Below are positions 8,824-20,826 of a stretch of 35,478 nucleotides of DNA, in pieces (the stretch's first letter is position 1; each line of letters opens with the position of its first letter). The notes beneath the pieces are model-generated. The model did no database searches. It saw only the letters and a list, made by a program, of their open reading frames with translations, and was not told the origin of the DNA. The stretch lies in NCBI GenBank assembly GCA_022823865.1, contig JAJEHF010000210.1, positions 1 through 35,478 on the forward strand. Reading direction: 5' to 3'. Source of the DNA: Bryobacterales bacterium. Lineage in GTDB: Bacteria > Acidobacteriota > Terriglobia > Bryobacterales > UBA6623. A program made the position numbers and the translations under genes.

Positions 8824-8905
8824 TGCTTCTACCATACTCGACGCCTTGATCGATCACAGGGGCTGGGCGGTCGGCTCATGGCCGATCAGTCCCATGCCGG
8901 GGCTG

Positions 8906-10207
8906 TTAGAGTTCCAACTTCCACGGCTCGCGATAGTCGCTCCGCAGATAGGTCTGGGCTTCCTTGTTCTCGGTCGTCTCGTTGACAGGATCCCAGTCGA
9001 CCCGCTGCCGACTGCGCAGCGAAACGTTGCCGAGCAACGCCATCGCCGTCGATTTATGCCCGATCTCAATGTCGCAGACGGGTCGATTGCGGTTGCGCAC
9101 GGCGGCGATGAAGTCGCGCCAGTGGTCGTCGGTACTGTGGTTTGCCGACTCGCCACGCGCCGCTTCCATGCGCCGTTCTACCCGCGGCTCGGGCTCGCGG
9201 TAGCGGCGTACTTCAGGCGCGATCTCCCAATAGCCGCGATTCACATACATGGTGCCCTCGGTGCCGTGGAACTGGATGCCGTAGCCCGGCTGGCCGCCGC
9301 TGAACGCGTTCGCCACTCGGTTTTCGTATGTACAGACAAACGTCGGGAACTCGTAGGTGGCCTGAATCGTGTCGGGTGTCTCGCGGTTGTCGGTCAACGC
9401 GTACTTGCCGCCGTAGGTGCTGATCGACCGCGGGCCCGGCTCGGCCATGGCCCACAGCACGATGTCGAGAAGGTGGATGCCCCAGTCCGTCATCATGCCG
9501 CCGGCGTAGTCCCAGAACCAGCGGAAGTGGGCGTACTGGTAGGGGTTGACGCCGAACCGGTTCTTGTTGAAGGGGCGTTCCGGGGCGGGCCCGAGCCACA
9601 TGTCCCAATCCAGGTCCGCGGGCGGATCGGTGTCAGGCGGCACGCCGATCCCCTCTGGGAAAAGATTGGAGTAGTTCCATGTGCGCACGAAGCTGATCGT
9701 GCCCAAGCGCCCGCTCTGCACGATGTCCTTGGCTTCCGCGAAGTGCTTGCCCGAGCGCTGCTGCGTGCCCACCTGCACGACGCGGTCGTACTTGCGGGCC
9801 GCCTTGACCATCATCTGGCCCTCGTGGACGGTCACCGAGACCGGCTTTTCGACGTAGACGTCCTTGCCCGCCTTGCACGCCTCCACGCTCATGTAGGCGT
9901 GCCAGTGGTCGGGCGTGGCGATCAGGACCGCATCAATGTCCTTGTCGGCGATCAGATCCCGGAAGTCCGGGTAGATCTTGGCGTCTGGCACCATCTTGAG
10001 GGTCTCTTCGAGGTTCGGCTTGAACACCTCGCTGAGGGCGACGACCTGGATGTCGTCCGTGAGCCTGAGCACGCTGCGCAAATTGTTGCGGCCGCGGCGG
10101 CCGCAGCCGATCACGCCCAGCCGGATCTTGTCACCGTGGTTGTCCCCGCGAGCGGCGCCGCTGGCGGCAAGCGCGGCCGAGGCCGCGACGAAAGTTCTGC
10201 GTTTCAT
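8906..10207 (-). CDS. Tat-exported Gfo/Idh/MocA-family oxidoreductase
   Basis: A 433-residue NAD(P)-dependent sugar or cyclitol dehydrogenase-like enzyme. The start MKRRTFVAASAALAASGAA is a twin-arginine signal, so it is likely exported folded with cofactor. The Rossmann part follows with LGVIGCGRRGRNN, then the family motif VYVEKPVSVTVHEG, whose Lys is the usual catalytic/cofactor contact. The C-terminal half contains the oligomerisation sheet with GGMMTDWGIHLLDIVLW, the family's substrate His region. ATG 10207 has an AAGGAAAA Shine-Dalgarno; an earlier ATG at 10261 adds only residues before the RR signal. This exported subfamily is common in Acidobacteriota and Planctomycetota near carbohydrate genes. 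It is transcribed away from the TonB receptor. The substrate is unknown. Confidence 0.88.
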   Translation of the reverse strand: MKRRTFVAASAALAASGAARGDNHGDKIRLGVIGCGRRGRNNLRSVLRLTDDIQVVALSEVFKPNLEETLKMVPDAKIYPDFRDLIADKDIDAVLIATPDHWHAYMSVEACKAGKDVYVEKPVSVTVHEGQMMVKAARKYDRVVQVGTQQRSGKHFAEAKDIVQSGRLGTISFVRTWNYSNLFPEGIGVPPDTDPPADLDWDMWLGPAPERPFNKNRFGVNPYQYAHFRWFWDYAGGMMTDWGIHLLDIVLWAMAEPGPRSISTYGGKYALTDNRETPDTIQATYEFPTFVCTYENRVANAFSGGQPGYGIQFHGTEGTMYVNRGYWEIAPEVRRYREPEPRVERRMEAARGESANHSTDDHWRDFIAAVRNRNRPVCDIEIGHKSTAMALLGNVSLRSRQRVDWDPVNETTENKEAQTYLRSDYREPWKLEL

Positions 10208-10606
10208 GAGTTTTCCTTGCGGTATCGCCGTAGCAAGTGCGGAGCCCCACGTCCCCGCCATGCCCGGTTCTCAATATCTTCGCACCGTTCGCACCGACTC
10301 TGGCGCTGCTGTGCTCGGCCTGGTCGAGTCGCCCGGGGTTGAGACTCCGCCGGGCGAATCGACCCCAAGCAGGCGGAAGCGATCTGGAGCCAGTGGCGAG
10401 GCATCCGGATCGACTCGCACGTGCGGGCCTTGGGGGTCTACGAGGGCCGCAACGAGGTCGGAGAGCCGGACAGTCTTCGCTCCGCTCCCTCTGCCGGACA
10501 CCTGCCGCCCCTCCGGAACTTCAGGGGTAGGTCCGCGAGACCCGCAGCGGCTTTCGCCGAGAATGTGCGCAATTTTCAATTGCCAAAAGAGTGAGCTTGC
10601 CCATCT

Positions 10607-10624
10607 TCGGCATAGACTTGCCGA
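10607..10624. promoter_or_regulatory. Inverted repeat upstream of TonB receptor
   Basis: TCGGCA, 6-nt spacer, TGCCGA, perfect 6-bp arms. It lies in front of a TAGGAT -10-like box at 10675-10680 and could be a regulator site for the receptor. With such short arms a chance origin is quite possible. Confidence 0.3.
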
Positions 10625-10764
10625 TTTCACGAATTAACCGCAGATATCCGGCCCACCCTGCGCTGGGATCGTACTAGGATCAGGGCGACCCGAACGGCCC
10701 GGTTGCGACTGGGGGGTCGGCGAGCGCCGGCTAAGCGGTGCCCGCGAACGACCGGGATGCCAGA

Positions 10765-10772
10765 AGAGGAGG
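10765..10772 (+). promoter_or_regulatory. Strong Shine-Dalgarno of the TonB receptor
   Basis: AGAGGAGG ends 8 nt before ATG 10781 and fixes that start over the in-frame ATG at 10757, which overlaps the ribosome site itself. Confidence 0.7.
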
Positions 10773-10780
10773 TATATCGC

Positions 10781-13700
10781 ATGGCACTACCAAGCTTTCG
10801 CACTGTCTCGGCCTTCGCGGCCGGACTCTTCCTTGTCGTGGCGATCACGTCTGCGCAGACCGACACCGCCACGATCACCGGTATCGTGACAGACAGCTCG
10901 GCGGCGGCCGTCCCCGGAGCGTCCGTCCAAGCGATCAACCAGGCTAATGGCCTTGAGTACAACGCTGAGAGCAACTCGACAGGCAACTATGTCATCACCG
11001 CGTTGCCCATCGGCACGTATGACCTGACAGCGACGAGCGAGGGGTTCCAGACCCTGTTCCGGCCGAACATCACGCTCAGTGCCGGTTCGCGGGCCCGTGT
11101 GGACGTGGAACTCCAGGTTGGCTCCGTTACCGAGACCGTCGAGGTCACTGCGGAACTGCCGCTGCTGGAATCGGAGACATCCAGCTTGGGGCAGGCGATC
11201 GAGAACACCACGATCACGCAGATGCCGCTAAACGGCAGGAACTACCAAGAACTCGCGGTTCTGACGGCCGGAGTCCTCCCGAGCCGTCGGCAAAACTTCG
11301 TCGAGGACGCCTTCAGCGTTAACGGCGCGGGATTCGACCAGAACGTGTTCACGCTCGACGGTGCGGACAACAACAACTACTTCAGCGGCGTCGTGGTCGC
11401 GTCGAACCAAGCGGTAAAGCCCTCGATCGACGCCATCCAGGAATTCAAGATGGAAACCCACAACTACGGCGCGGAGTTCGGCCGCGGAGGTGGCGCCATC
11501 GTCCAAGTGACAACAAAGTCCGGAACCAACGACATCCACGGGACGGCGTTCGAGTTTCTCCGCAACGAGGTGCTCGATGCCAACAACTTCTTCAACAGCG
11601 GGCGCCCGAAGCCCCCGTTCCGGCAGAACCAATACGGAGCGACCTTCGGCGGCCCGCTCGTCAAGGACCGGATGTTCTATTTCGGCAGTTACGAGGGCAC
11701 GAGGATCCGGGAGAAGCTGACGCGGCTCAGCATCATCCCAACGCCCGAGCAGGTAGGTGGCGACTTCTCGGGAATAGCTCAGATCTATGATCCAGCCTCG
11801 CAAGCTGACGACGGGACGCGGACTCGGTTCGAGAATGACGTCCTGCCCGCAAACCGCATCGACCCGGTATCAGCGAGGATCGTCGGGCTGTATCCGGAAC
11901 CGAATCGGGGCGGCCGGCAGAACTATCTCTTTAACCCCTCGCGTAATCGGGACGACGACAAGATCGACAGTCGCTTTGACTGGCGTGCAGCCGAGAACCA
12001 CACGATCTTCGTCCGCTTCAGCTACCTGAACTTCGACCGCCTCGAGCCAGGGAATCTGCCGCTTCCGGCAAGCGGAGGCAACACCGCCACCCGCTTTTCC
12101 CGGGCCAGGACGGGGGTTGTGAACTGGACCGCAGCGCTGGGAGGCAGCATGGTCAACGAGCTTCGAGTTGCCTACAACCGGCTGGTCGGCGGCATCGACA
12201 CTCCGACGCAGACGCAGCTCTGGAAAGAGTTCGGGTTCAAGGGACTGTTCGACCGGGAAGACATCAACGGCCTGCCGGACTTCCGGCCCTCCGGCTATCG
12301 AACCATCGGCGACCGCAACTTCGCCCCCGACCCCAGGAAGCAGGATGTGCGCCAGATTGTCGAGAGCTTCTCGATGACCAAGGGCAGCCACTCCCTCAAG
12401 ATGGGCGTCAACGTCCGCAATTTCGTGCGCTGGTCGGGCATCACGAACTTTGCAAGAGGGCGGTTCTGGTTCAACAACCAGTTCACGCGCGCGGTCGCGG
12501 GGGTACGCGGCGGGGGAGACGGCCTCGCCGACAGTCTGCTCGGCCTGACGAGCAACATGCGGTTCAGCACTCCGCTGAACGTAAGACGCCACGCCTACGC
12601 CTACGAGACCTACTTTCAGGACAACTGGAAGGTGACGCCGAAGCTGAGCTTGAACCTCGGACTGAGGTACGAGTACCAGTCCCCGTACGTGGAGCAGAAC
12701 GATCGGGCGATGAACTTCATCATCGATCCTGAAGATTCGCGTTTCGGGACCTTGATCCCGACGGGGAGCGGCGTGGAGGGCAGGTCGTTCCGCAAGCGCG
12801 ACCTCAACGACTGGGGCCCAAGGGTGGGGCTGGCCTACCAGGTGACTCCGAAGACTGTCATCAGGGCGGGGTACGGCGTGTTTTACGTCGCGACGTTCAG
12901 GTTGCCCGTGCTGGCTGACCCCACAGCTAACCCTCCCTTCTATCTGCAGAATGACATCCCTACCCAAGCTGCGAGCTCGACTTCGCGGGTCGTCATCCAG
13001 GACGGCGTTCCGTCCGACGCGCTGGATCCGAATGTGATCGCCGGTCGTTCTCTCGTGGGAGTCTGGCCGTTCGCCTTCCCGAACGGCACGACGCATCAAT
13101 GGAACTTCAACATCCAGCAGTCCCTGCCCGGCAACTCGCTCGTCTCCTTCGCCTACGTGGGGTCCAACACCGTGCGTACCGAGAGTGGCGCAAATCTGAA
13201 CCAGCCGGAGCCGGGGCCCGGACCGAACAACCCTCGGCGTTGGTTCCCCCAATTTGCGAACATCAACACGAACCCGGCGGTCGGCGGGGCGAACTACCAA
13301 GGACTTGAGGCAAAGTTCGAGCGGCGCTTCGGCGGAGGATTCTCCGTTCTGAGCGGCTTCACTTGGAGCAAGACTCTCGTCAAACAGCTCGGCCAGAGAA
13401 CCAGCTACTACCACCTGGCCCCAGAGAAAACCATCTCGCGCCAGCACATGCCGCAGCGCTTCTTCTACGCCGGCGTATGGGATCTGCCGTTCGGAGGCGG
13501 CCGCAGGTTCGCCACGCAAGGTGCTCTCGCCAAGATCATCGGCGGATGGCAGATCTCTCCGATCTTCGAGGCGCAGCGCGGCCTGCCGCTAACCCCCGGA
13601 GTCGCTGGCAACCCGGCCAACACGACTGGGGGCCAGCGTCCGAACCGGATCAGGGACGGCAACCTGCCTCGTAGCGAGAGGACGCCTGAGCGGTGGTTCG

Positions 13701-13987
13701 ACGTCGGGGCGTTTGAAGTACCCGACCGTTTCACGTTCGGAGACTCGGCGGCCTGGATCATCGAGGGTCCGGGCCTCGTCAACCTTGACGTGATGGTCTC
13801 GCGGACGTTCGATCTGAGCGAACGGTTCTCGCTCGACTTCCGGACCGAGTTCTTCAACCTGTTCAACGAACCCCACTTCAACTTCCCGAATGGCACGATC
13901 AACCGGCCGGCCGGCGGGCGGATCTCGTCCACGATGGAGTGCTGCCCGGCCCGCCAGATCCAGTTCGGGATGAAGCTAATCTTCTGA
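10781..13987 (+). CDS. TonB-dependent receptor with carboxypeptidase regulatory-like domain
   Basis: A 1068-residue outer-membrane receptor. Residues 1-24 are a signal peptide ending near TSAQ. Next comes a carboxypeptidase-regulatory-like beta-sandwich (about 28-110; GIVTDSSAAAVPGASVQ opening). Then a plug domain (about 125-260) contains MPLNGRNYQELAVLTAGV and NVFTLDGADNNNYFSG, and a long beta-barrel follows with periodic aromatic strands and the GLRYEYQSPYVEQNDRAMNF type element. It ends in QIQFGMKLIF, a final aromatic residue as needed by the BAM complex. This layout is the signature receptor class of Acidobacteriota, thought to import oligosaccharides or other large nutrients. A clear TonB box was not identified. 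Its ligand is unknown; no SusD-like partner lies next to it. Confidence 0.93.
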   Translation: MALPSFRTVSAFAAGLFLVVAITSAQTDTATITGIVTDSSAAAVPGASVQAINQANGLEYNAESNSTGNYVITALPIGTYDLTATSEGFQTLFRPNITLSAGSRARVDVELQVGSVTETVEVTAELPLLESETSSLGQAIENTTITQMPLNGRNYQELAVLTAGVLPSRRQNFVEDAFSVNGAGFDQNVFTLDGADNNNYFSGVVVASNQAVKPSIDAIQEFKMETHNYGAEFGRGGGAIVQVTTKSGTNDIHGTAFEFLRNEVLDANNFFNSGRPKPPFRQNQYGATFGGPLVKDRMFYFGSYEGTRIREKLTRLSIIPTPEQVGGDFSGIAQIYDPASQADDGTRTRFENDVLPANRIDPVSARIVGLYPEPNRGGRQNYLFNPSRNRDDDKIDSRFDWRAAENHTIFVRFSYLNFDRLEPGNLPLPASGGNTATRFSRARTGVVNWTAALGGSMVNELRVAYNRLVGGIDTPTQTQLWKEFGFKGLFDREDINGLPDFRPSGYRTIGDRNFAPDPRKQDVRQIVESFSMTKGSHSLKMGVNVRNFVRWSGITNFARGRFWFNNQFTRAVAGVRGGGDGLADSLLGLTSNMRFSTPLNVRRHAYAYETYFQDNWKVTPKLSLNLGLRYEYQSPYVEQNDRAMNFIIDPEDSRFGTLIPTGSGVEGRSFRKRDLNDWGPRVGLAYQVTPKTVIRAGYGVFYVATFRLPVLADPTANPPFYLQNDIPTQAASSTSRVVIQDGVPSDALDPNVIAGRSLVGVWPFAFPNGTTHQWNFNIQQSLPGNSLVSFAYVGSNTVRTESGANLNQPEPGPGPNNPRRWFPQFANINTNPAVGGANYQGLEAKFERRFGGGFSVLSGFTWSKTLVKQLGQRTSYYHLAPEKTISRQHMPQRFFYAGVWDLPFGGGRRFATQGALAKIIGGWQISPIFEAQRGLPLTPGVAGNPANTTGGQRPNRIRDGNLPRSERTPERWFDVGAFEVPDRFTFGDSAAWIIEGPGLVNLDVMVSRTFDLSERFSLDFRTEFFNLFNEPHFNFPNGTINRPAGGRISSTMECCPARQIQFGMKLIF

Positions 13988-13990
13988 CAG

Positions 13991-14023
13991 GCGGCCCGGT
14001 CGCTGTCAGCGGCGACCGGCCGC
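13991..14023. terminator. GC hairpin between convergent genes
   Basis: GCGGCCCGGTCGC pairs with GCGACCGGCCGC (one bulged base) across an 8-nt loop. It sits just after the TonB receptor stop and covers the end of the convergent TPR gene. No T tract follows on either strand, so Rho-independent function is uncertain. Confidence 0.35.
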
Positions 14024-15454
14024 TTCCACGGCTCGCAGGTCCTGCTCGAGGTTGCGAGCTAGGTCCGACTGGCCCATCTCGTTCGCGAGTTCGAGCGCGC
14101 GCCGCAGATACTCGGCGGACTTGCGCGGCTCGTCGATCCGCAGGTGTGCGTCGGCCAGGCCGTACAGGTAGGTTGGCGTCTGCTCGTCCACTGGCTCCAG
14201 CGTCCGCAGCAAGTGCTGTATCGCCTCCTCGACGCGGCTATTGCGAACCAAGTCCCTCGCAACTTCGAAATTCGCCGGGCGATTGGCCGGATCGTATTGC
14301 ACAGCGAAGCGGTAGTGCTCCAGCGCCTCCGCGTATTTCCCCGACTGCTGGAGGACCCACGCGAGGTCGGCATGAGATCCGCCGGCGTGAGGGTTGATCT
14401 CCAACGCCCGGCGGAAACTCGTGGCTGCCTCCTCGAGCCTGTCATGCTGAGCCATCAGAGTGCCCCAGTTGACATGCAGTTCCTCGGAGTCGGGCGCCAG
14501 CGCCAGGGCAAGGTCGTAATGGCGGGAGGCGTCTTTGAGACGCTCTAGTTTCCCGTACGCGGCAACCAGGTTGATGTGCGGCTGGGCGTAGCGCGGGTCC
14601 GCCTCCGCTGCCCGTCCATAAGCCCGCACTGCGTCCGCCAGCCGGCCCTCGCTCTCCAATCGGAGCCCTTCCTGCAGGTACTGCTGCCTGTCCCTCCGCA
14701 GGTCGCGGAGCGCCGCCACGAACGGATCGTTGATCGGTGGCTCCTGCCGGTCCCTGCCCGCGGCCTCCAGTTGCTGTCCGGCATCGCTCGCCCGTCCCAG
14801 GGACTGGTAGAGCATCGCCAGCCTGTACCGGACCGCACCGGCTTCCGGTGTCAGGTCCACCGCCCGCAGATAGGACCGCAGCGCAGAGTCCGAGTCTCCG
14901 GCAGAGTCCTGCGCCCGTCCTAGGCCGTAGTGCGCCGCGGCGCTGGACTGGTCCAGTTCGATGGCCTGCTCAAAGGCGCTCCGGCTTTCGGCCGGACGGC
15001 CGTCGCTGAGGAGCGACTCGCCTAGGCGGATGCGTGCCGCCACAGAGTCCGGCTTGATTGCAGCCGCCCTGCCGAAGTGTTCCACTGCCTGCGAGTCCTG
15101 TCCCAACTCCGCAAGGACCAGCCCGAGGTAATACTGCCACCGCCCTTCGTCAGGGGCCAACGCGGCTGCGCGGCGGTATGCTGCGGCGGCATTCTCGCGG
15201 AGTTCGTAGGAGTGCAAGGCCATCGCCAATGCGCCGATTGCCTCGCTATCCTGCGGGTTCCTGATCGCACGATCCTGTGCAGGTCCCAGCGTCGCCCGCG
15301 CGCCGGGAGACATCGCCTCCAAGCGGACCGCGGACAGCGGAGAGAGAGCTTCGGGCGTGTCCGGAGTTGCTTGGCAGGACGCGAGCACCGCCGTCACCGC
15401 GGCCAGTGTCCGGAGCCGGCTCGTGAACATCAGTGTCCCGATTCCAGTCCTCAT
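14006..15454 (-). CDS. TPR-repeat lipoprotein
   Basis: A 482-residue exported scaffold protein. The N-terminus is a lipoprotein signal ending in the lipobox LASC, so the mature protein is probably lipid-anchored in the envelope. From about residue 60 to the end it consists of consecutive 34-residue tetratricopeptide repeats with the usual pattern of Ala/Gly at position 8 and 20 and Pro at 32 (for example YRRAAALAPDEGRWQYYLGL, FRRALEINPHAGGSHADLAW). ATG 15454 has AAGGTG a few bases upstream; ATG 15430 is the alternative and gives the same mature protein. TPRs mediate protein contacts; no catalytic domain is seen. It converges on the TonB receptor with 18 nt between the stops. The binding partner is unknown. 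Confidence 0.85.
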   Translation of the reverse strand: MRTGIGTLMFTSRLRTLAAVTAVLASCQATPDTPEALSPLSAVRLEAMSPGARATLGPAQDRAIRNPQDSEAIGALAMALHSYELRENAAAAYRRAAALAPDEGRWQYYLGLVLAELGQDSQAVEHFGRAAAIKPDSVAARIRLGESLLSDGRPAESRSAFEQAIELDQSSAAAHYGLGRAQDSAGDSDSALRSYLRAVDLTPEAGAVRYRLAMLYQSLGRASDAGQQLEAAGRDRQEPPINDPFVAALRDLRRDRQQYLQEGLRLESEGRLADAVRAYGRAAEADPRYAQPHINLVAAYGKLERLKDASRHYDLALALAPDSEELHVNWGTLMAQHDRLEEAATSFRRALEINPHAGGSHADLAWVLQQSGKYAEALEHYRFAVQYDPANRPANFEVARDLVRNSRVEEAIQHLLRTLEPVDEQTPTYLYGLADAHLRIDEPRKSAEYLRRALELANEMGQSDLARNLEQDLRAVEAAGRR

Positions 15455-15639
15455 GGGCACCTTGTGATCGTGCGGTTGCGCCGGGCCGCGAAAGGCCAAG
15501 AGCCCAGCCGGACGCGGTGGCGCCGGTGCCCAGAATAGCAGCGAGAGGAGGGGGGCTCGCTGGAATTCGAGCCGCATCGAGTTCCCTGGCGCCATCGAGA
15601 CCGCCGACATGTACAACGCCCGTGGGCACCCGTGATGGG

Positions 15640-15852
15640 CGGCGGCCCAAGAAGCAACTCGACGAGGGGCGCATCGAGCACTTGGCGCGGCCCCTGCGAG
15701 GCATCCGGGCCGGGACGCCCGAGCTGCGCGAGGCAGCCCACCCCGTAGCGCATGCCGCGCGCATGCGCTACGCCGAGATCCGCGGCCAAGGCCTCTTCGT
15801 CGGTTCCGGTGTGATTGAAGCCCGCGGCAGCGGCGTAGGCCTTACAGAATCG
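15640..15852 (+). pseudogene. Remnant of ISKra4-like transposase C-terminus
   Basis: The plus-strand frame contains KKQLDEGRIEHLARPLRG, then AARMRYAEIRGQGLFVGSGV followed by IEA. This matches, from memory, the C-terminal part of ISKra4-family transposases, where MRYPEFRAQGLxVGSGVVEAG precedes a conserved tail. The tail after VIEA diverges at once (RGSGVGLTES), and no upstream catalytic region or terminal repeats are visible, so this is a truncated fossil. It lies in the 410 bp between the TPR gene and the mtnA operon, where no other gene is seen. The family assignment is probable, not certain. Confidence 0.55.
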
Positions 15853-15865
15853 TCGCGCGCCCTAC

Positions 15866-16111
15866 TCAGCCGGCGCGTTCGTCCGACACCGGGAGTTCGT
15901 GCTGGTCATCCAGCTCTTCTAGCAGGCGCAGCACCAGAGCCCGCTGGCCGTACTCGAAGTCACCCTCGGGGCTGGTTGGATCGTGAATCGCCACCCAGCG
16001 CCTGAGCAGGTCGGTCACTGGCTCGACGATGGCCTCCTCCGCTCCGGGCTCGAAACGCAGGGGAATCTCGGCGTTGCGAACGGTATCGGTCAGCAGGTCG
16101 GAGAACTTCAT
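15866..16111 (-). CDS. Small acidic protein of unknown function
   Basis: An 81-residue soluble, acidic, mostly helical protein (opening MKFSDLLTDTVRNAEIPLRF). No signal peptide, membrane helix, Cys cluster or known motif is seen, and I do not recognise a family. Its start lies 10 nt after the mtnA stop on the same strand, so it is probably translated from the mtnA mRNA. The operon position and the lack of Arg/Pro-rich shadow composition support a real gene; no strong Shine-Dalgarno is present. It is the last gene of the five-gene run and abuts the transposase remnant. Confidence 0.6.
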   Translation of the reverse strand: MKFSDLLTDTVRNAEIPLRFEPGAEEAIVEPVTDLLRRWVAIHDPTSPEGDFEYGQRALVLRLLEELDDQHELPVSDERAG

Positions 16112-16121
16112 CGCAGCACTT

Positions 16122-17177
16122 TCAGGCTTCGACAGCCACCGACTGTCCTTCGCAAAGGGCCTTCAAAGCGGCGACGTACGGCGCGCGTGCCACGCCCTTC
16201 TCGGTGATGATGGCGGTCACGTAGCGATTGGGCGTCACGTCAAAGGCTGGGTTGCACACTTGGGTGGCCAGCGGCGCGATCTGGTGCCCGCGGATCTGCG
16301 TGACTTCGTCTGCGGAGCGCTCCTCGATAGGGATTTCGGCCCCTGACTCGAGCTGGAGGTCCACCGTGGTGGTTGGCGCGGCAACGTAGAAGGGGATCTC
16401 GTTTTCCCTAGCCAAGACCGCGAGGGAATAGGTGCCGATCTTGTTGGCGACGTCGCCGTTGGCGGCGATGCGGTCCGCGCCCACCACGATGGCCTGCACG
16501 CGGCCGCGCTGCATCAGGTGACCCGCCATGTTGTCGGTCAGCAGCGTCACCGGAATGCCGTCTTGTTGCAGCTCCCAGACTGTCAGCCGCGACCCTTGCA
16601 TGAACGGCCTCGTCTCGTTGGCCAGCACGTCCAGGCTGTTGCCTGCCTCGACCGCAGCGCGGATCACGCCCAGCGCCGTGCCATACCCCCCCGTCGCCAA
16701 CGCGCCGGCATTGCAGTGCGTCATCACCGTGCCGCTGGCTGGCAGCAAATCTGCGCCGTAGCGTCCCAGCGCACGGTTGCTGTCAATGTCCTCTTCGAGG
16801 ACGCGGCAGGCCTCGTCCACCAAGGCTTGGCGAATCTCAGACAGGTCCGCTCCGCGGGCGCGCAGGCTCTTGTAGACCCCCCGCATGCGGTCAATTGCCC
16901 AGAAGAGGTTGACCGCCGTGGGACGGGTCGCAGCGAGCGTGTCGCAAATCTCCTCGAACCTAGTGTCCAATTCGGAGTCGTCCGCCTTGAGCACGCCGAT
17001 GGCTACGCCCATGGCCGCGGCGCAGCCGATCGCCGGTGCGCCCCGGATCACCATCCGGCGAATCGCGTCCGCGACTTCCACGTAGTCCCGGCAGACGAGA
17101 AACGTCTCCTCGGAAGGCAGCTTGGTCTGATCGATCATGACCACGCCCTCGGGAGTCCATTCGATTGTGTTGACCAT
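16122..17177 (-). CDS. mtnA: S-methyl-5-thioribose-1-phosphate isomerase
   Basis: This enzyme converts 5-methylthioribose-1-phosphate to methylthioribulose-1-phosphate in the methionine salvage pathway. The 351-residue length is typical. It belongs to the eIF2B-like fold. Visible signatures are [19 protein letters not shown] near residue 43, the active-site Cys155 in [20 protein letters not shown] and Asp235 in [20 protein letters not shown]. These two residues correspond to the catalytic Cys and Asp described for the family. It lies 48 nt downstream of the CPBP protease gene and 10 nt before a small gene. No other methionine-salvage genes are in the window, so the rest of the pathway must be elsewhere or absent. 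A ribose-1,5-bisphosphate isomerase-like role is a less likely alternative. Confidence 0.93.
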   Translation of the reverse strand: MVNTIEWTPEGVVMIDQTKLPSEETFLVCRDYVEVADAIRRMVIRGAPAIGCAAAMGVAIGVLKADDSELDTRFEEICDTLAATRPTAVNLFWAIDRMRGVYKSLRARGADLSEIRQALVDEACRVLEEDIDSNRALGRYGADLLPASGTVMTHCNAGALATGGYGTALGVIRAAVEAGNSLDVLANETRPFMQGSRLTVWELQQDGIPVTLLTDNMAGHLMQRGRVQAIVVGADRIAANGDVANKIGTYSLAVLARENEIPFYVAAPTTTVDLQLESGAEIPIEERSADEVTQIRGHQIAPLATQVCNPAFDVTPNRYVTAIITEKGVARAPYVAALKALCEGQSVAVEA

Positions 17178-17225
17178 ACCTGCCTAGCGCGCGGACAACG
17201 TGTGCCTACCCGCGTAGCTCCAAGT

Positions 17226-18016
17226 CTATCGGAGCCACCGACCCACCGCGATCAAGGCCAGAAAGAGCATGCCGTTGTAGGAGGCATGCACGATGGTGCT
17301 GGCCATGGTGGAGCCGCTGCGGATGCGGACGACTCCGAAGGCGCAGCCGACCAAGCCCAACACGACGAGCTGCGGCCACTGCCAGCCATACTGGGACCCG
17401 TGCAGGGCCGCGAAGATCGCGCTGCTGCCCAGCAGCGCAACCGCCGTCCCGTGCATCCGTTCCAAGGAGCCAAACAGGAACCCGCGAAACACCAGCTCTT
17501 CGAAGCACGGAGCCACGAAGACCCCGAAGACTCCGATCAGCCAGATCGAGTCCGGGTTGGACAGCAGCTCCGTCATCGGGTTGGAGCCAGCCCGGTCTCC
17601 GATGGCGATGCTCGCCAGCGCGGAAGCAAACGCTAGCAGCGCGCCCGTGCGGACGTAGCTCCTAGCGGAGCGCGGCGGCGATATCCAGGCCAGCCCCGTG
17701 CTCAGCCGCAGCCCGTGACGCACCGTCACCGCGTACCAGATACAGGCCAGCACTGGCAGCCAGGTCAGCATCTGGAGCGGCACGACTATGTGGGGCGACA
17801 CCCGCAGCAGTTCCATCGCCGCGTCGGGCTCCAAGGCCCGGATGCGCCCCAATACGGAGACGGCCGCCAACGTGGCCAGCAGCTGCGACAGCAGAGCCAC
17901 GGCGACCAGCAACAGAATCTCTCGATAGCCCCAAGGCGCGCCCGAGCGGGCCGGGCCTCCCTGCTGGGGCGCGTGGCCCGTCTCCGATTCGATGCGGAAC
18001 TGAAATTCGTCGCCCA

Positions 18017-18017
<1 letters not shown>
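17226..18017 (-). CDS. CPBP-family intramembrane metalloprotease
   Basis: A 263-residue membrane protein of the CAAX protease/bacteriocin-processing (Abi) family. About seven hydrophobic helices are seen. The diagnostic motifs are EELVFRGF (Glu173-Glu174, Arg178), AALHGSQYGW (His206) and a later IVHASYNGM His/Asn motif; together these form the metal site. GTG 18017 is the chosen start: uvrA's TAG and this GTG share one base (TAGTG), giving tight translational coupling. An earlier start at 18095 would need a 79-nt overlap with uvrA. Members process prenylated peptides, bacteriocins or anti-sigma factors; the substrate here is unknown. Confidence 0.87.
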
Positions 18018-20812
<2,795 letters not shown>

Positions 20813-20826
20813 GCGAGCGAACCCGC

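Larger units (their letters stand above)
10208..10780. other. Divergent intergenic region, oxidoreductase / TonB receptor
   Basis: 573 bp between divergent genes. It contains an inverted repeat at 10607-10624, a TAGGAT -10-like box at 10675-10680 on the plus strand, and about 100 nt of untranslated leader to the receptor. An open frame from 10343 to 10594 (after a TGA at 10340-10342, no ATG) reads like real protein in part, for example AIWSQWRGIRIDSHVRALGV, but has no usable start; it may be a gene remnant. No family was recognised. Confidence 0.4.

Noticed and set aside
11870..13519. Long minus-strand open frame of about 550 codons opposite the TonB receptor
   Set aside because: It lies wholly antisense to a clearly recognised receptor, and its translation is Arg/Val/Pro-rich without any motif; such shadows are common in GC-rich coding DNA.
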